Assembly: GCA_045635085.1 (NCBI GenBank)
Contig: JAZRBM010000005.1
Span: 1-64,000 of the forward strand
DNA from: Congzhengia sp045635085
Lineage (GTDB): Bacteria > Bacillota > Clostridia > UBA1381 > UBA9506
DNA: 64,000 nt
Direction: 5' to 3'
This document shows positions 9,001-17,778 of the stretch, piece after piece. Under the pieces are notes generated by a model. The model was not told the DNA's origin. It saw only the letters and a list, made by a program, of their open reading frames with translations, and made no database searches. A program made the translations under genes and the position numbers. Within the stretch, counting starts at the first letter, position 1, and each line of letters begins with the position of its first letter.

Positions 9001-9273
9001 TTACTGAATTTTAGCCAAAACATCACTCTGGCTTAATACGATAAATTCTTCGCCGTCCAGTTTAATCTCTGTGCCGGCATATTTGCTCATAATTACCTTA
9101 TCGCCAACAGAAAGCTCCATCGTAACCTCTTTAGTTCCGGGGCCCACTGCTACAACCTCAGCAACCTGCGGTTTTTCCTTGGCTCCTGCAGTCAGGATGA
9201 TGCCACTTTTTGTTGTTTCTTCTGTTTCTACCATTTTGATGACAACTCTGTCACCTAAAGGCTTAATGTTCAT
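9001..9273 (-). CDS. groES: Co-chaperonin GroES
   Basis: The 10-kDa lid of the GroEL cage, 90 residues. NIKPLGDRVVIK at the N-terminus, TKSGIILTAGAKEKP as the mobile loop and VGDKVIMSKYAGTEIKLDGEEF near the C-terminus are all canonical. I chose the ATG seven bases after GGAGG; the frame is open 48 bases further upstream, but that would cross the ribosome site. It is first in the groESL operon. Confidence 0.98.
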   Translation of the reverse strand: MNIKPLGDRVVIKMVETEETTKSGIILTAGAKEKPQVAEVVAVGPGTKEVTMELSVGDKVIMSKYAGTEIKLDGEEFIVLSQSDVLAKIQ

Positions 9274-9314
9274 AAGATGACCTCCATTTATGTGATATAT
9301 TATTTTGCACTTAT

Positions 9315-9341
9315 TTAGCACTCATAACATACGAGTGCTAA
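9315..9341 (-). promoter_or_regulatory. CIRCE operator (HrcA site)
   Basis: TTAGCACTC, a 9-bp spacer and GAGTGCTAA match the CIRCE consensus exactly. It lies in the groESL leader just after the promoter, so HrcA repression of this operon is expected. The hrcA gene itself is not in the window. Confidence 0.97.
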
Positions 9342-9346
9342 AGTTA

Positions 9347-9375
9347 ATGTTACCATAGATATCCAATATTTGCAA
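9347..9375 (-). promoter_or_regulatory. groESL promoter
   Basis: TTGCAA, 17 bp, TAACAT on the minus strand, ending six bases before the CIRCE element. The arrangement suits repression at the start of transcription. Confidence 0.65.
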
Positions 9376-9401
9376 CACCTTTTTTATAAATTCATTGTTT
9401 T

Positions 9402-9430
9402 TTAACAATTTTTCTGTTATACTGTATAAA
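9402..9430 (+). promoter_or_regulatory. Promoter of the flavoprotein-hflX-yigZ operon
   Basis: TTAACA, 17 bp, TATAAA, about 25 bp before the first start codon; divergent from the groESL promoter. Confidence 0.6.
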
Positions 9431-9455
9431 GATACTTGTTTTTGGAGGGAGTTTT

Positions 9456-10682
9456 ATGAAAATAGCAGTTATAGGCGGTGGTCCGTCAGGGATTATGGCA
9501 GCAGCTTCTGCCGCTTTTAGCGGTGCTAGTGTACTGTTAATTGAACAAAACTCCTACCTCGGCAAAAAAATGGGTATAACCGGAAAAGGCAGATGCAATA
9601 TAACTAACGCTTGTGACATTGGTGATTTCATAGCTAATATTCCCGTAAATGGAAAATTTATGCACAGTGCATTTTACGCTTTTTCAAACGACGATATGAT
9701 TAATTTACTTAATCGATATGGAGTAGAAACAAAAATTGAGCGCGGAATGAGAGTCTTTCCCGTATCGGACAAGGCAAAAACAGTAGTTGATGCACTAAAG
9801 GCCTATGCAAAGGATTCAGGTGCCCGTGCTATACAAGATAAGGTTCTTGATGTAAAAAAGATAGAAACCGGATTTTTGTTAAAATTAGAAAAACGAGAAA
9901 AGCTAAAAGCAGACAAGGTAATAATAGCCACAGGCGGTATGTCCTATACCGCTACAGGTTCAACCGGTGACGGGTATAAATTCGCAAAAGACCTAGGGCA
10001 TACTATCATAACCCCTGCCCCATCTTTAGTTCCACTTACAACCTCAGGAAATATTGCTAAAAAGTTAATGGGGCTGTCTTTGAAAAATGTCGCCATTAAG
10101 ATTTTTGACACCTCGGGCAAAAAACTCTATGATGATTTTGGCGAGATGCTTTTTACTCATTTCGGCGTTTCAGGTCCTGTGATTTTATCTGCTAGTTCAC
10201 ATTTGCGTGACTTTTCAAAAAAATATATCTTATCAATAGATTTAAAACCGGCACTTAGTGATGACGCCTTGGACAAAAGAATTTTGCGCGATTTTTCTTC
10301 TTTTATAAACAAAGATTTTATAAATTCACTGGATGCACTTTTACCTAAAAAAATGATTCCTGTGGTAATCGAACGCTCAGGTATACCGGAAAGAAAAAAA
10401 GTGTGCGACATAACAAAGCAGGAAAGATTAAAGCTTGTGAATTTACTTAAAAACTTCACGTTAGAAATAAGCGGAGCGCGTCCGATAAACGAGGCTATCA
10501 TCACCTCGGGTGGCGTTTCAGTCAAGGAAATCAACCCTAAAACCATGGAGTCAAAAATCGTACCCGGACTTTATTTTGCAGGCGAAGTGATAGATGTTGA
10601 TGCATATACCGGCGGATTCAATTTACAGATTGCGTACTCTACGGGACATTTAGCGGGAGAAAGTGCAGGAAAGGAAGAATAA
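9456..10682 (+). CDS. HI0933/BaiN-like FAD-dependent oxidoreductase
   Basis: A 408-residue flavoprotein. The N-terminal dinucleotide motif is GGGPSGIMAAASAA, followed by GKKMGITGKGRCNITNA, the signature of the HI0933/YhiN family (often named aminoacetone oxidase family or BaiN-like). IATGGMSYTATGSTGDGY and the C-terminal GLYFAGEVIDVDAYTGGFNLQ complete the FAD site. The physiological reaction of most members is unsettled, and the BaiN name does not prove bile-acid chemistry. It is the first gene of a three-gene operon with hflX and yigZ; GGAGG precedes the ATG. Confidence 0.88.
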   Translation: MKIAVIGGGPSGIMAAASAAFSGASVLLIEQNSYLGKKMGITGKGRCNITNACDIGDFIANIPVNGKFMHSAFYAFSNDDMINLLNRYGVETKIERGMRVFPVSDKAKTVVDALKAYAKDSGARAIQDKVLDVKKIETGFLLKLEKREKLKADKVIIATGGMSYTATGSTGDGYKFAKDLGHTIITPAPSLVPLTTSGNIAKKLMGLSLKNVAIKIFDTSGKKLYDDFGEMLFTHFGVSGPVILSASSHLRDFSKKYILSIDLKPALSDDALDKRILRDFSSFINKDFINSLDALLPKKMIPVVIERSGIPERKKVCDITKQERLKLVNLLKNFTLEISGARPINEAIITSGGVSVKEINPKTMESKIVPGLYFAGEVIDVDAYTGGFNLQIAYSTGHLAGESAGKEE

Positions 10683-10683
10683 A

Positions 10684-11967
10684 TTGATAACTGAAAATAT
10701 TGAAAGTGTAGAACGTGCCATTCTTTGCGGTGTTCACACGGGCACGGTCGACACACTTTCTGATACAACGGATGAAACAATAGCAGAGCTCGAGCGTCTG
10801 GCAGATACTGCAGGCGCTGAAACTGTAGGTTATATGATACAGAACAAATCGCAGATAGAAAAATCAACTTATATCGGCGAAGGCAAAATTGAAGAATTAA
10901 AAAATGCATGTTCAGAGCTTTGTGCAAACTTAGTTATATTTGACGATGAGCTATCCCCTATTCAGATAAGAAATCTTGAAGATAAGCTCGGCATTCGCGT
11001 TATAGACAGAAGTATGCTTATTTTAGATATTTTTGCACGTCACGCAGTAACGGGCGAGGGCAAAATTCAGGTTGAGCTTGCACAGCTAAAATACCTGCTC
11101 CCGCGTCTTACCGGAATGGGCAGTAAAATGTCAAGACTCGGCGGTGGCGTAGGAACACGCGGTCCCGGTGAAACAAAGCTTGAAACAGACAGACGTCATA
11201 TTCACAGAAGAATTACACACCTAAAAGAAGAATTAGAAGATGTAAAAAAACACAGAGAGCTTTTGCGTGCCCGCAGAAAGAAAGAAAACCGTTATATGGT
11301 AGCAATAGTTGGCTATACAAACGCCGGAAAATCAACCATTTTAAACAGATTGACCGGTGCCGATGTTTTAGCACAGGATAAACTCTTTGCTACACTTGAC
11401 CCTACAATCAGAGGGCTTACACTGTCTGATAAACGTGAAATAATGTTAGTCGATACAGTTGGATTTATAAGAAAACTCCCCCATCATCTGATTGAGGCAT
11501 TTAAATCAACTTTAGAAGAAGCGGTTTATGCCGACCTTTTAATGGTTGTTGCAGATGGCGCTGATACAGAGGTTGATATGCACATGACAATCGTATCAAA
11601 GCTCCTTTCAGACATCGGCGCAGGCGAAAAGCCTAAGCTTGTTGTTTTTAATAAATCTGACTTAATACCCGACGATAAAAACCTAACCGTTTTATCAAAC
11701 GGCGCACCATTTGTTGAAATCAGCGCAAAAGAAGGCACGGGAATTGATAAGCTTTTGCTTTCTTTAGAGGATTTAGTGCCCGGCAAAAAAAGAAAAACCT
11801 CTCTTTTAATCCCTTATTCTGCAGGGCAAATTCTATCACAAATTCACGAAACTCAAACAGTAATAGATGAGTCCTACGAAGCTTGCGGCACACTTGTTAA
11901 TGCCCTTTTAGACGCTGTTTCATACTCAAAATATCGTGAATACATTGTGGAGGAAAACCATGAATAA
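10684..11967 (+). CDS. hflX: GTPase HflX
   Basis: A ribosome-associated GTPase that rescues or splits ribosomes under stress. The N-terminal HflX domain includes DELSPIQIRNLEDKLG and the glycine-rich RLGGGVGTRGPGETKLE. The G domain has G1 GYTNAGKST, G3 DTVGFIRKLPHHL and G4 NKSD. I prefer a TTG start seven bases after AAGGAA; the frame also allows a GTG 21 bases upstream, inside the preceding gene. The gene begins one base after the flavoprotein stop and overlaps yigZ by eight bases, so translation is probably coupled along the operon. Confidence 0.95.
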   Translation: MITENIESVERAILCGVHTGTVDTLSDTTDETIAELERLADTAGAETVGYMIQNKSQIEKSTYIGEGKIEELKNACSELCANLVIFDDELSPIQIRNLEDKLGIRVIDRSMLILDIFARHAVTGEGKIQVELAQLKYLLPRLTGMGSKMSRLGGGVGTRGPGETKLETDRRHIHRRITHLKEELEDVKKHRELLRARRKKENRYMVAIVGYTNAGKSTILNRLTGADVLAQDKLFATLDPTIRGLTLSDKREIMLVDTVGFIRKLPHHLIEAFKSTLEEAVYADLLMVVADGADTEVDMHMTIVSKLLSDIGAGEKPKLVVFNKSDLIPDDKNLTVLSNGAPFVEISAKEGTGIDKLLLSLEDLVPGKKRKTSLLIPYSAGQILSQIHETQTVIDESYEACGTLVNALLDAVSYSKYREYIVEENHE

Positions 11968-12601
11968 AGGTATGGTTTATAAAACTGTATATAAAAAGGG
12001 AATATCTGAGCTCGTTGAGAAAAAGTCGCGTTTTATATCGAGTGTTGCACCTGTTTCTACCGAAGAAGAGGCACTTTCATTCGTTAGCGAAATCAAATCA
12101 AAATACCGCGACGCCAATCACAACGTCTATGCCTATGTCGTAGCCGAAAATAACATTTCACGTTTTACTGACGACGGTGAACCAAGCGGTACAGCAGGCG
12201 CTCCCGTTCTTGACGTAATTTTAAAAGAAGGTCTTACAGACGTCGCAATCGTTGTAACGAGGTACTTTGGCGGTACACTCCTTGGAACGGGCGGTTTAGT
12301 CAGGGCATACGGAAAATCTGCAAAACATGGCATAATTGATGCTAAAATATGCGAAAAAAATTACTGTCATGAGGTATTGATAAAAGCGCCATACGATATG
12401 CTGGGAAAAATTCAGTATATTATAAACAATGGCAACTATATTATGGGTGAAACTGAGTACGGCGTCGATGTTTTGGTTACTGCTTTTGTCAGGTTTGATT
12501 TAATTGATACTTTTTTAAACGAGATAAAAGAAGCAACTAACGGTGCGGTTTTGCCACAAATCGTAGGAGAAATGTATATAGATAAAATAATAAGCGACTG
12601 A
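11960..12601 (+). CDS. yigZ: YigZ/IMPACT family protein
   Basis: A 213-residue member of the IMPACT/YigZ family, linked in other organisms to translation control. The core reads NHNVYAYVVAENN, FTDDGEPSGTAGAP, TRYFGGTLLGTGGLVRAYG; the C-terminal half (about residues 140-205) is the ferredoxin-like DUF1949 domain. The start was set at the ATG just after GGAGGAAAACC, inside the hflX 3' end. Its operon partner HflX is also ribosome-linked, which fits a shared stress role by inference. Confidence 0.9.
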   Translation: MNKGMVYKTVYKKGISELVEKKSRFISSVAPVSTEEEALSFVSEIKSKYRDANHNVYAYVVAENNISRFTDDGEPSGTAGAPVLDVILKEGLTDVAIVVTRYFGGTLLGTGGLVRAYGKSAKHGIIDAKICEKNYCHEVLIKAPYDMLGKIQYIINNGNYIMGETEYGVDVLVTAFVRFDLIDTFLNEIKEATNGAVLPQIVGEMYIDKIISD

Positions 12602-12619
12602 ATTTATCAGCCGCTTATT
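12589..12619. terminator. Bidirectional terminator between yigZ and the DUF1846 gene
   Basis: AATAAGCG / CGCTTATT enclose an inner CTGA-TCAG pair; the hairpin spans the yigZ stop codon and lies just beyond the stop of the opposing gene. Confidence 0.6.
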
Positions 12620-12623
12620 TAAA

Positions 12624-14126
12624 TTATTGATATAATCTTCCGTTTTCATACTTTGGTTCATAACTTACGTTAATACCAAGTCTTTTTAATATTTTTTCAT
12701 CTTCATCGCTCAAAATCACAGTAAAATGTGCCTCGCTGCCACGCAGGTTTTTGAGCTGCTCTTTTGCCGCTCTTGCCACATCAGAGTTTAGTGCTGAAAT
12801 GGTAAGCGCAATCAAAATTTCATCTGTATGAAGTCTTGGATTTTTATTCTTTAAATATCCCGTCTTTAAATTGCAGATGGGTTCTAAAACATGAGCTGAT
12901 ATTAAATGTGCACTTTTTTCTATATTTCCTAAAGCCTTTAATGCATTTAACAAAAGTGCAGATGCCGCTCCTAAGGTTTCAGATGTTTTACCTGTTACTA
13001 TCCTTCCATCAGGAAGCTCCATGGCTCCTGCAGGTGCGCCGGTTTCTTTTTCTCGTTTCAAAGCTGCCGGAACTGAAGGGGAATCAATTGGTGTAATACC
13101 CACCTGATTCATCAAAAGCTTGATTTTTTCAACTTGTGCCTCACTTCCCTTTCCACGAAAAGCCGAAGCAGATGCTGCATAAAATCTTCTTACAATTTCG
13201 CGTTTTGATGCCTCGCGGCAAGCTTCATCATCTATAATACAGTTGCCAGCCATATTAACACCCATATCTGTCGGGGATTTATAGGGTGATGAACCCTGGA
13301 TTTTTTCAAAGATTGTATTAAGAACAGGAAAAATTTCAACATCTCTGTTATAATTTACCGCAACCTTCCCATAAGCATCAAAGTGCAACGGGTCAATCAT
13401 ATTTATATCGTTTAAATCAGCAGTTGCTGCCTCGTAGGCTAAATTCACCGGGTGATTCAATGGCAGATTCCAAACAGGAAACGTTTCAAATTTAGCATAT
13501 CCAGCTTTAATCCCACGCCTATAATCATGATACAACTGACTCAGGCACGTAGCCATCTTACCGCTACCAGGACCAGGGGCAGTAATTACAACGAGCGAGT
13601 GTGTTGTTTCTATATATTCGTTTTTTCCCAAACCTTCCTCACTTACTATGTGAGAAATGTTTGAAGGATAACCCTCTATCGTATAATGTCTGTAACACTT
13701 AATTCCGCGCTTTTCCAAAAACTTTAAAAAAGCATTAGCCGAGGGCTGCTCATTAAAACGTGTAAGCACAACACCGCCTACATAAAGCCCCATCTCGCGG
13801 AATGTATCAATTAATCTTAAAACGTCATTATCATAGGTAATGCCTAAATCTCCGCGCGTTTTATTCGCCTGAATGTCCTCAGCGTTTATTGTAATTACGA
13901 TTTCTGCATCGTCTTTTAACTGCTGAAGCATACGTATTTTACTATCCGGCTCAAAGCCCGGTAAAACTCGCGCAGCATGGTAATCATCAAAAAGCTTACC
14001 TCCAAACTCAAGGTAAAGCTTTCCGCCGAATGTAGCAATACGTTTTTTAATTTGCTCTGATTGCAAGTTTAAATATTCTTGATTCGAAAAACCTATCTTG
14101 TTCGTAACGCACACATCCTTTACCAC
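12624..14126 (-). CDS. DUF1846 family protein
   Basis: A 500-residue protein of the DUF1846 family, widespread in Firmicutes and without an established reaction. Recognisable parts are NKIGFSNQEYLNLQSEQI at the N-terminus, YLEFGGKLFDDYHAARVLPGF and the glycine-rich loop ITAPGPGSGKMATCLSQLYHDY near residue 185, which looks like a nucleotide-binding or phosphate-holding loop. The start is uncertain: a GTG is used here, but the promoter lies so close that the 5' leader would be only a few bases. A start nearer NKIGF would match homologues better, but no standard codon with a good ribosome site is there. Confidence 0.85.
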   Translation of the reverse strand: MVKDVCVTNKIGFSNQEYLNLQSEQIKKRIATFGGKLYLEFGGKLFDDYHAARVLPGFEPDSKIRMLQQLKDDAEIVITINAEDIQANKTRGDLGITYDNDVLRLIDTFREMGLYVGGVVLTRFNEQPSANAFLKFLEKRGIKCYRHYTIEGYPSNISHIVSEEGLGKNEYIETTHSLVVITAPGPGSGKMATCLSQLYHDYRRGIKAGYAKFETFPVWNLPLNHPVNLAYEAATADLNDINMIDPLHFDAYGKVAVNYNRDVEIFPVLNTIFEKIQGSSPYKSPTDMGVNMAGNCIIDDEACREASKREIVRRFYAASASAFRGKGSEAQVEKIKLLMNQVGITPIDSPSVPAALKREKETGAPAGAMELPDGRIVTGKTSETLGAASALLLNALKALGNIEKSAHLISAHVLEPICNLKTGYLKNKNPRLHTDEILIALTISALNSDVARAAKEQLKNLRGSEAHFTVILSDEDEKILKRLGINVSYEPKYENGRLYQ

Positions 14127-14137
14127 ATAATAAAACC

Positions 14138-14146
14138 ATTATAGCA
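14138..14146 (-). promoter_or_regulatory. Extended -10 promoter of the DUF1846 gene
   Basis: TGCTATAAT on the minus strand is an ideal extended -10 element; no good -35 is seen. It lies 12 bases before the assigned start codon, implying an almost leaderless mRNA. Confidence 0.6.
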
Positions 14147-14205
14147 CACTTTTCCACAATTTAAAAGTAAAATTTTATTTTTTTTAAAAAAAAGCATTTT
14201 TTGTA

Positions 14206-14233
14206 TTGATTTCCTCATTTTATATGATATTAT
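14206..14233 (+). promoter_or_regulatory. Promoter of the Dabb gene
   Basis: TTGATT, 16 bp, TATTAT, about 30 bp before the start codon. Confidence 0.55.
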
Positions 14234-14265
14234 GTTAGTATATTAATATTTTTGGAGGAATTATA

Positions 14266-14562
14266 ATGGTAAAACACATGATTATCTGGTCGTTAAAGGA
14301 CGAAATTGCGGACAAAGAAGCGTTAATTTCTGAAATCAGAACCGCTTTGGAGGGACTGGTAGGAAAAATCGAAGGACTTATTGATATGAAAATTATATCT
14401 GGCGGTCTTCCCTCGTCAAAGGGTGATTTTTTGATGGACTCAACATTTAAAGACGCCGATGCTCTCAAATTTTATGCAACACACCCCGAGCACGTTGCAA
14501 TCGCCGATGGTTTGGTAAGACCAAATGTTTCATCACGTGCGTCATACGATTATGAAATTTAA
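14266..14562 (+). CDS. Dabb (stress-responsive dimeric alpha/beta barrel) protein
   Basis: A 98-residue single-domain protein of the Dabb family. It opens MVKHMIIWSLKDE, the typical first strand with its histidine, and contains DFLMDSTFKDADALKFYATHPEH, the usual helix-strand segment. Members form dimeric barrels; some bind ligands or act as small enzymes, but most are uncharacterised. GGAGG lies seven bases before the ATG. It stands alone between its own promoter and the rubrerythrin gene. Confidence 0.85.
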   Translation: MVKHMIIWSLKDEIADKEALISEIRTALEGLVGKIEGLIDMKIISGGLPSSKGDFLMDSTFKDADALKFYATHPEHVAIADGLVRPNVSSRASYDYEI

Positions 14563-14628
14563 CCTATAATTTAGTATAATTTACCTTCCTTTTGTAAAAT
14601 ATAGTTACATAAAGGAGGGTATTTTTTT

Positions 14629-15219
14629 ATGGATTTTAAAACAAGCGAAACAAAACTAAACCTATTAAGAGCCTTTGCCGGCGAATCTCAGGCAAGAAAC
14701 AGATACACCTTTGCAGCAAGTGAGGCAAAAAAACAAAATTTAGCTGTAATTGAAAGACTCTTTACATTTACCGCAGGACAAGAAAAAGAACACGCCGAGC
14801 TTTTTTATAACGCTTTAGGAGAATGTGCAGGAGAAAATATTGAAATTTGTGCAGGATATCCGATTGATATTTCTACTAACATGGTAGACCTTTTAAAAAG
14901 CGCGGTACACAATGAGTTTGAAGAATATAACCCGGTGTATGCAAATTTTGCTAAAGTTGCGCAGGAAGAAGGCTTTACAAAAATAAGTAAGTTATTTGAA
15001 AATATTGCCGAAATCGAAAAATCTCACGCAGAACGCTTTGAGCATTTTATGGAATTAATGCAGCAAGGAAAGCTATTTTCAAACGACAACGAAACAAAGT
15101 GGTTGTGTCTTAATTGTGGGCATCTTCACACGGGCAAGGACGCGCCCAATGTGTGTCCCGTTTGCGAACACAATCAAGGGTATTTTATAAGGTATAATGA
15201 GTTTATAGTAAGAGCTTAA
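14629..15219 (+). CDS. rbr: Rubrerythrin
   Basis: A non-heme iron peroxidase that protects anaerobes by reducing hydrogen peroxide. The 196 residues hold an N-terminal ferritin-like four-helix domain with diiron ligands (FAGESQARNRY, GQEKEHAELF, HNEFEEYNPVY, IAEIEKSHAERF) and a C-terminal rubredoxin-like domain (CLNCGHLH, CPVCEHNQGYF). A GGAGG site precedes the ATG, and a strong terminator follows the stop. The single-gene unit is typical for this oxidative-stress defence. Confidence 0.97.
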   Translation: MDFKTSETKLNLLRAFAGESQARNRYTFAASEAKKQNLAVIERLFTFTAGQEKEHAELFYNALGECAGENIEICAGYPIDISTNMVDLLKSAVHNEFEEYNPVYANFAKVAQEEGFTKISKLFENIAEIEKSHAERFEHFMELMQQGKLFSNDNETKWLCLNCGHLHTGKDAPNVCPVCEHNQGYFIRYNEFIVRA

Positions 15220-15227
15220 AAAAATAC

Positions 15228-15260
15228 AAAAATCCACAACCAAGACGGTTGTGGATTTTT
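15228..15260. terminator. Bidirectional terminator between rbr and rpsI
   Basis: A 14-bp perfect stem (AAAAATCCACAACC / GGTTGTGGATTTTT) with a 5-nt loop; A- and T-runs on both sides let it serve the two converging genes. Confidence 0.9.
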
Positions 15261-15277
15261 TATTGAAATAAATAAGA

Positions 15278-15670
15278 TTAACGTTTTGAGAACTGAGGTG
15301 CACGACGAGCGCCCTTTAAACCATACTTCTTTCTTTCCTTCATTCTTGGGTCTCTTGTTAAGAAACCAGCCTTTTTAAGTAAAGGTCTGTATGCTTCTTC
15401 ATCAGCTTCTAATAAAGCTCTTGAAATACCATGACGGATAGCACCAGCCTGACCTGTAAAGCCACCACCAACTACGTTAACTATTACGTCAAACTTGCCT
15501 TCTGTCTTTGTTAAAACTAACGGCTGATTAACAATGATTTTTAATGTTTCTAAACCAAAGTATTCGTCTAATGTTCTGCCGTTTATTTTAATATCACCAT
15601 TACCAGGGATAAGTCTTACTCTTGCGATAGATTTCTTTCTTCTACCTGTGCCATAGAAAAAGTCTGCCAT
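15278..15670 (-). CDS. rpsI: 30S ribosomal protein S9
   Basis: A 130-residue small-subunit protein with the canonical GTGRRKKSIARVRL start, GGGFTGQAGAIRHGISRAL core and the basic C-terminus RRAPQFSKR that reaches the P-site tRNA. It follows rplM by 14 bp, the usual order. Confidence 0.99.
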   Translation of the reverse strand: MADFFYGTGRRKKSIARVRLIPGNGDIKINGRTLDEYFGLETLKIIVNQPLVLTKTEGKFDVIVNVVGGGFTGQAGAIRHGISRALLEADEEAYRPLLKKAGFLTRDPRMKERKKYGLKGARRAPQFSKR

Positions 15671-15684
15671 ATTTACGCTCCTCC

Positions 15685-16122
15685 TTATTTAATCTCTTGG
15701 GTCCAAGCTTCAGGTTTCTGTGCTTCTTGTTCATGCTTGTCGTCTGCATATACTCTTAATCTTGTTAATGCTTTTGCGCCAAGTGTGTTATGTGGGAGCA
15801 TACCCTTGATAGCTTTTGTCATTGCAAATTCAGGTTTTTCAGCCATAAGTTTGCTATACTTAACTGCCTTAAGACCACCAACCCAGCCTGTGTGTCTGTA
15901 ATAGAACTTCTGGTCAAGCTTCTTACCTGTTAAAACTGCTTTTCCAGCGTTAATTACGATAACAAATTCGCCACAGTCAACGTGAGGTGTGTATTCAGGT
16001 CTATGCTTGCCTTTTAAAATGTTAGCTGCTGCTGCTGCTACTCTACCAAGAGACTTGCCTTCAGCATCTATAATGTACCATTTTCTCTCTACTTCATGAG
16101 CTTTCGCCATAAATGTACTCAT
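15685..16122 (-). CDS. rplM: 50S ribosomal protein L13
   Basis: A 145-residue early-assembly protein of the large subunit. KWYIIDAEGKSLGRVAAAAA, GKHRPEYTPHVDCGEFVIVINA and KMLPHNTLG-like GMLPHNTLGAKAL are conserved. AGGAGG lies eight bases before the ATG. It heads the rplM-rpsI operon under a consensus promoter; the leader of about 50 nt holds only a short ACAG/CTGT hairpin. Confidence 0.99.
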   Translation of the reverse strand: MSTFMAKAHEVERKWYIIDAEGKSLGRVAAAAANILKGKHRPEYTPHVDCGEFVIVINAGKAVLTGKKLDQKFYYRHTGWVGGLKAVKYSKLMAEKPEFAMTKAIKGMLPHNTLGAKALTRLRVYADDKHEQEAQKPEAWTQEIK

Positions 16123-16178
16123 TGCGCTTTCCTCCTAATTTTAAACAGAATTATCCTGTCTTTTTTTCAACGTTAACT

Positions 16179-16207
16179 ATTATAAAACACTTTTTTCCTT
16201 ATGTCAA
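16179..16207 (-). promoter_or_regulatory. Consensus promoter of rplM-rpsI
   Basis: TTGACA, 17 bp, TATAAT on the minus strand: a perfect sigma-A promoter, as expected for ribosomal protein genes. Confidence 0.92.
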
Positions 16208-16316
16208 GTACTTTTTTAACAAAAATTAAAATACATTTTGCAAACTTTAAAATTCTCTTGTTTTCTCTCTTATTCTCTTAAATGCTCTTACTCTATTTTC
16301 ATTTTTTATACAAAAA

Positions 16317-16339
16317 GACCGCAGTTTTATGCTGCGGTC
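16317..16339 (-). terminator. Terminator after tmk
   Basis: GACCGCAG / CTGCGGTC stem with TTTTTG on the minus-strand 3' side. It closes the rimM-to-tmk run. Confidence 0.85.
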
Positions 16340-16346
16340 CTTTATT

Positions 16347-17012
16347 TTATAAAATTTTTTCAACAATAGAAACGATTTCTTTGTGTATGTCTTCTATAGT
16401 GCGAACCTTTAAATCACGGGCGCAAACTACTCTAACCCATCCCTGGCGCGAGGCAACCTCTAATGCATTGTTATATGCAGCATTTAAATAATCTTCATTT
16501 TTTTCATGTATATCCTTTTGTAGCTCGCCAGTTATTTTGTTTGCGCGATTTTTCATAAGCATACGGGCAGCATCAGGCGGCATATCTAAAAATATCACAA
16601 CGTCTGGCTTTGGAAGTCCAAGCTTTACATATTCATAATCTGAAAGCCAGTCTATAAACTCACTCTTGTCCCCTTCTATTTTCATTGCCTGGTGTACTAT
16701 GTTTGACGTTACATATCTGTCACAAATGATAGTTCCGCCACCATTATAAAAGCTCCCCCAGTCTTTTTTGTAGCTTGCGTATCTGTCGATAGCATAAAAT
16801 GACGACGCAGCATATGCGTTTACATCACCTGGGTTTGCACCTAAGTCACCTGAGAGATATTTTTTAACAGGAACACAAAAATCACTTTCATAATCAGGAA
16901 AGGATATTTTTTTTGCATCAATCCCACGTTCTTTTATGTATTCAAACAAAAGCTTTGTCTGGGTTTCCTTGCCGCTAGAGTCAACACCCTCAATTACAAT
17001 AAGCTTTCCCAT
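16347..17012 (-). CDS. tmk: Thymidylate kinase
   Basis: Phosphorylates dTMP to dTDP. A 221-residue P-loop kinase with the DRYV/DRY motif (CDRYVTSNIVHQ) and LID-like RANKITGELQKDIHE. The P-loop reads EGVDSSGKETQ, with Glu where the usual Ser/Thr follows Lys. The start is the ATG of MGKLIVIEG, ten or so bases after GGAGG; a longer frame would run into thyX. It overlaps the thyX stop by one base, so both dTTP-pathway genes are translated together. Confidence 0.9.
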   Translation of the reverse strand: MGKLIVIEGVDSSGKETQTKLLFEYIKERGIDAKKISFPDYESDFCVPVKKYLSGDLGANPGDVNAYAASSFYAIDRYASYKKDWGSFYNGGGTIICDRYVTSNIVHQAMKIEGDKSEFIDWLSDYEYVKLGLPKPDVVIFLDMPPDAARMLMKNRANKITGELQKDIHEKNEDYLNAAYNNALEVASRQGWVRVVCARDLKVRTIEDIHKEIVSIVEKIL

Positions 17013-17776
17013 TATTTCTCCTCCGCAGTGTATTTTTTGCGCATCTGGGCTGCCTTGCCACATGTCATCTTACCCTCAGGACAGCTACCTGCAACACAGG
17101 ATGGTCCTGCTTTTTTAAACAGTGTCGGAGCAACTTTCTTTACAAGCTTTAACATATCGTCTGCTAAATCTCTTATTTCCCATTGTGCGCGCGTGCAGCA
17201 ACGGTGATTAAAAAAGTTCATAAGGCTTCTTGCATTCATTGTAACTACCATCTTTGTTTCACAAGCATTAGGAAGAACAAATCTTGCATCTTCTATCGCC
17301 ATTTTTTCGGCAGCCTTTTTAGCTTCCTTTTCATCTTTGCCTTGTGATGTCAAATCAGCATAGTGCTTTTCATATAAAATGTCAGTTAATTCATCATAAG
17401 CCTTTTGGTCAGCTTCCATCGTCTTTAAATAGAGGTCTTTTGCCTTTTCATTTTTCTCGATTTCAGGGGGTGTTATATATTCAAACATACCCTCTTTTAC
17501 ATATCTTTGGGACTTTACACTGTAGCTTGCAATTCTGTGACGTGTAATCTGAGCAAGCAGCGACCTGCTTACTCCCTCAATCCCAAATGTAAACGTAACA
17601 TGTTCAATAGGACTCTGATGTCCAAGGCTCATTAACATGTTTAAAAATTTTTCGGTTTTTTCTTCATTTAAGCCTTCTAATATATTTTCTACTCCACTTT
17701 CTGAGTAGCAGAGTTTTGCCGCTGCCGCTATTATCTTCTCAGGGTCAGGTGTGTGTGTTAAAAGTGTAACCTTCAT
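17012..17776 (-). CDS. thyX: FAD-dependent thymidylate synthase ThyX
   Basis: Makes dTMP from dUMP using methylenetetrahydrofolate and FAD. The signature RHRIASYSVKSQRYV matches the ThyX motif RHRxxSxxxxSQRY, and the C-terminal FFNHRCCTRAQWEIR is also typical. Length is 254 residues. Immediately downstream is tmk, the next step to dTTP; upstream, by two bases, is ribF, which makes the FAD cofactor. Confidence 0.97.
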   Translation of the reverse strand: MKVTLLTHTPDPEKIIAAAAKLCYSESGVENILEGLNEEKTEKFLNMLMSLGHQSPIEHVTFTFGIEGVSRSLLAQITRHRIASYSVKSQRYVKEGMFEYITPPEIEKNEKAKDLYLKTMEADQKAYDELTDILYEKHYADLTSQGKDEKEAKKAAEKMAIEDARFVLPNACETKMVVTMNARSLMNFFNHRCCTRAQWEIRDLADDMLKLVKKVAPTLFKKAGPSCVAGSCPEGKMTCGKAAQMRKKYTAEEK

Positions 17777-17778
17777 TA

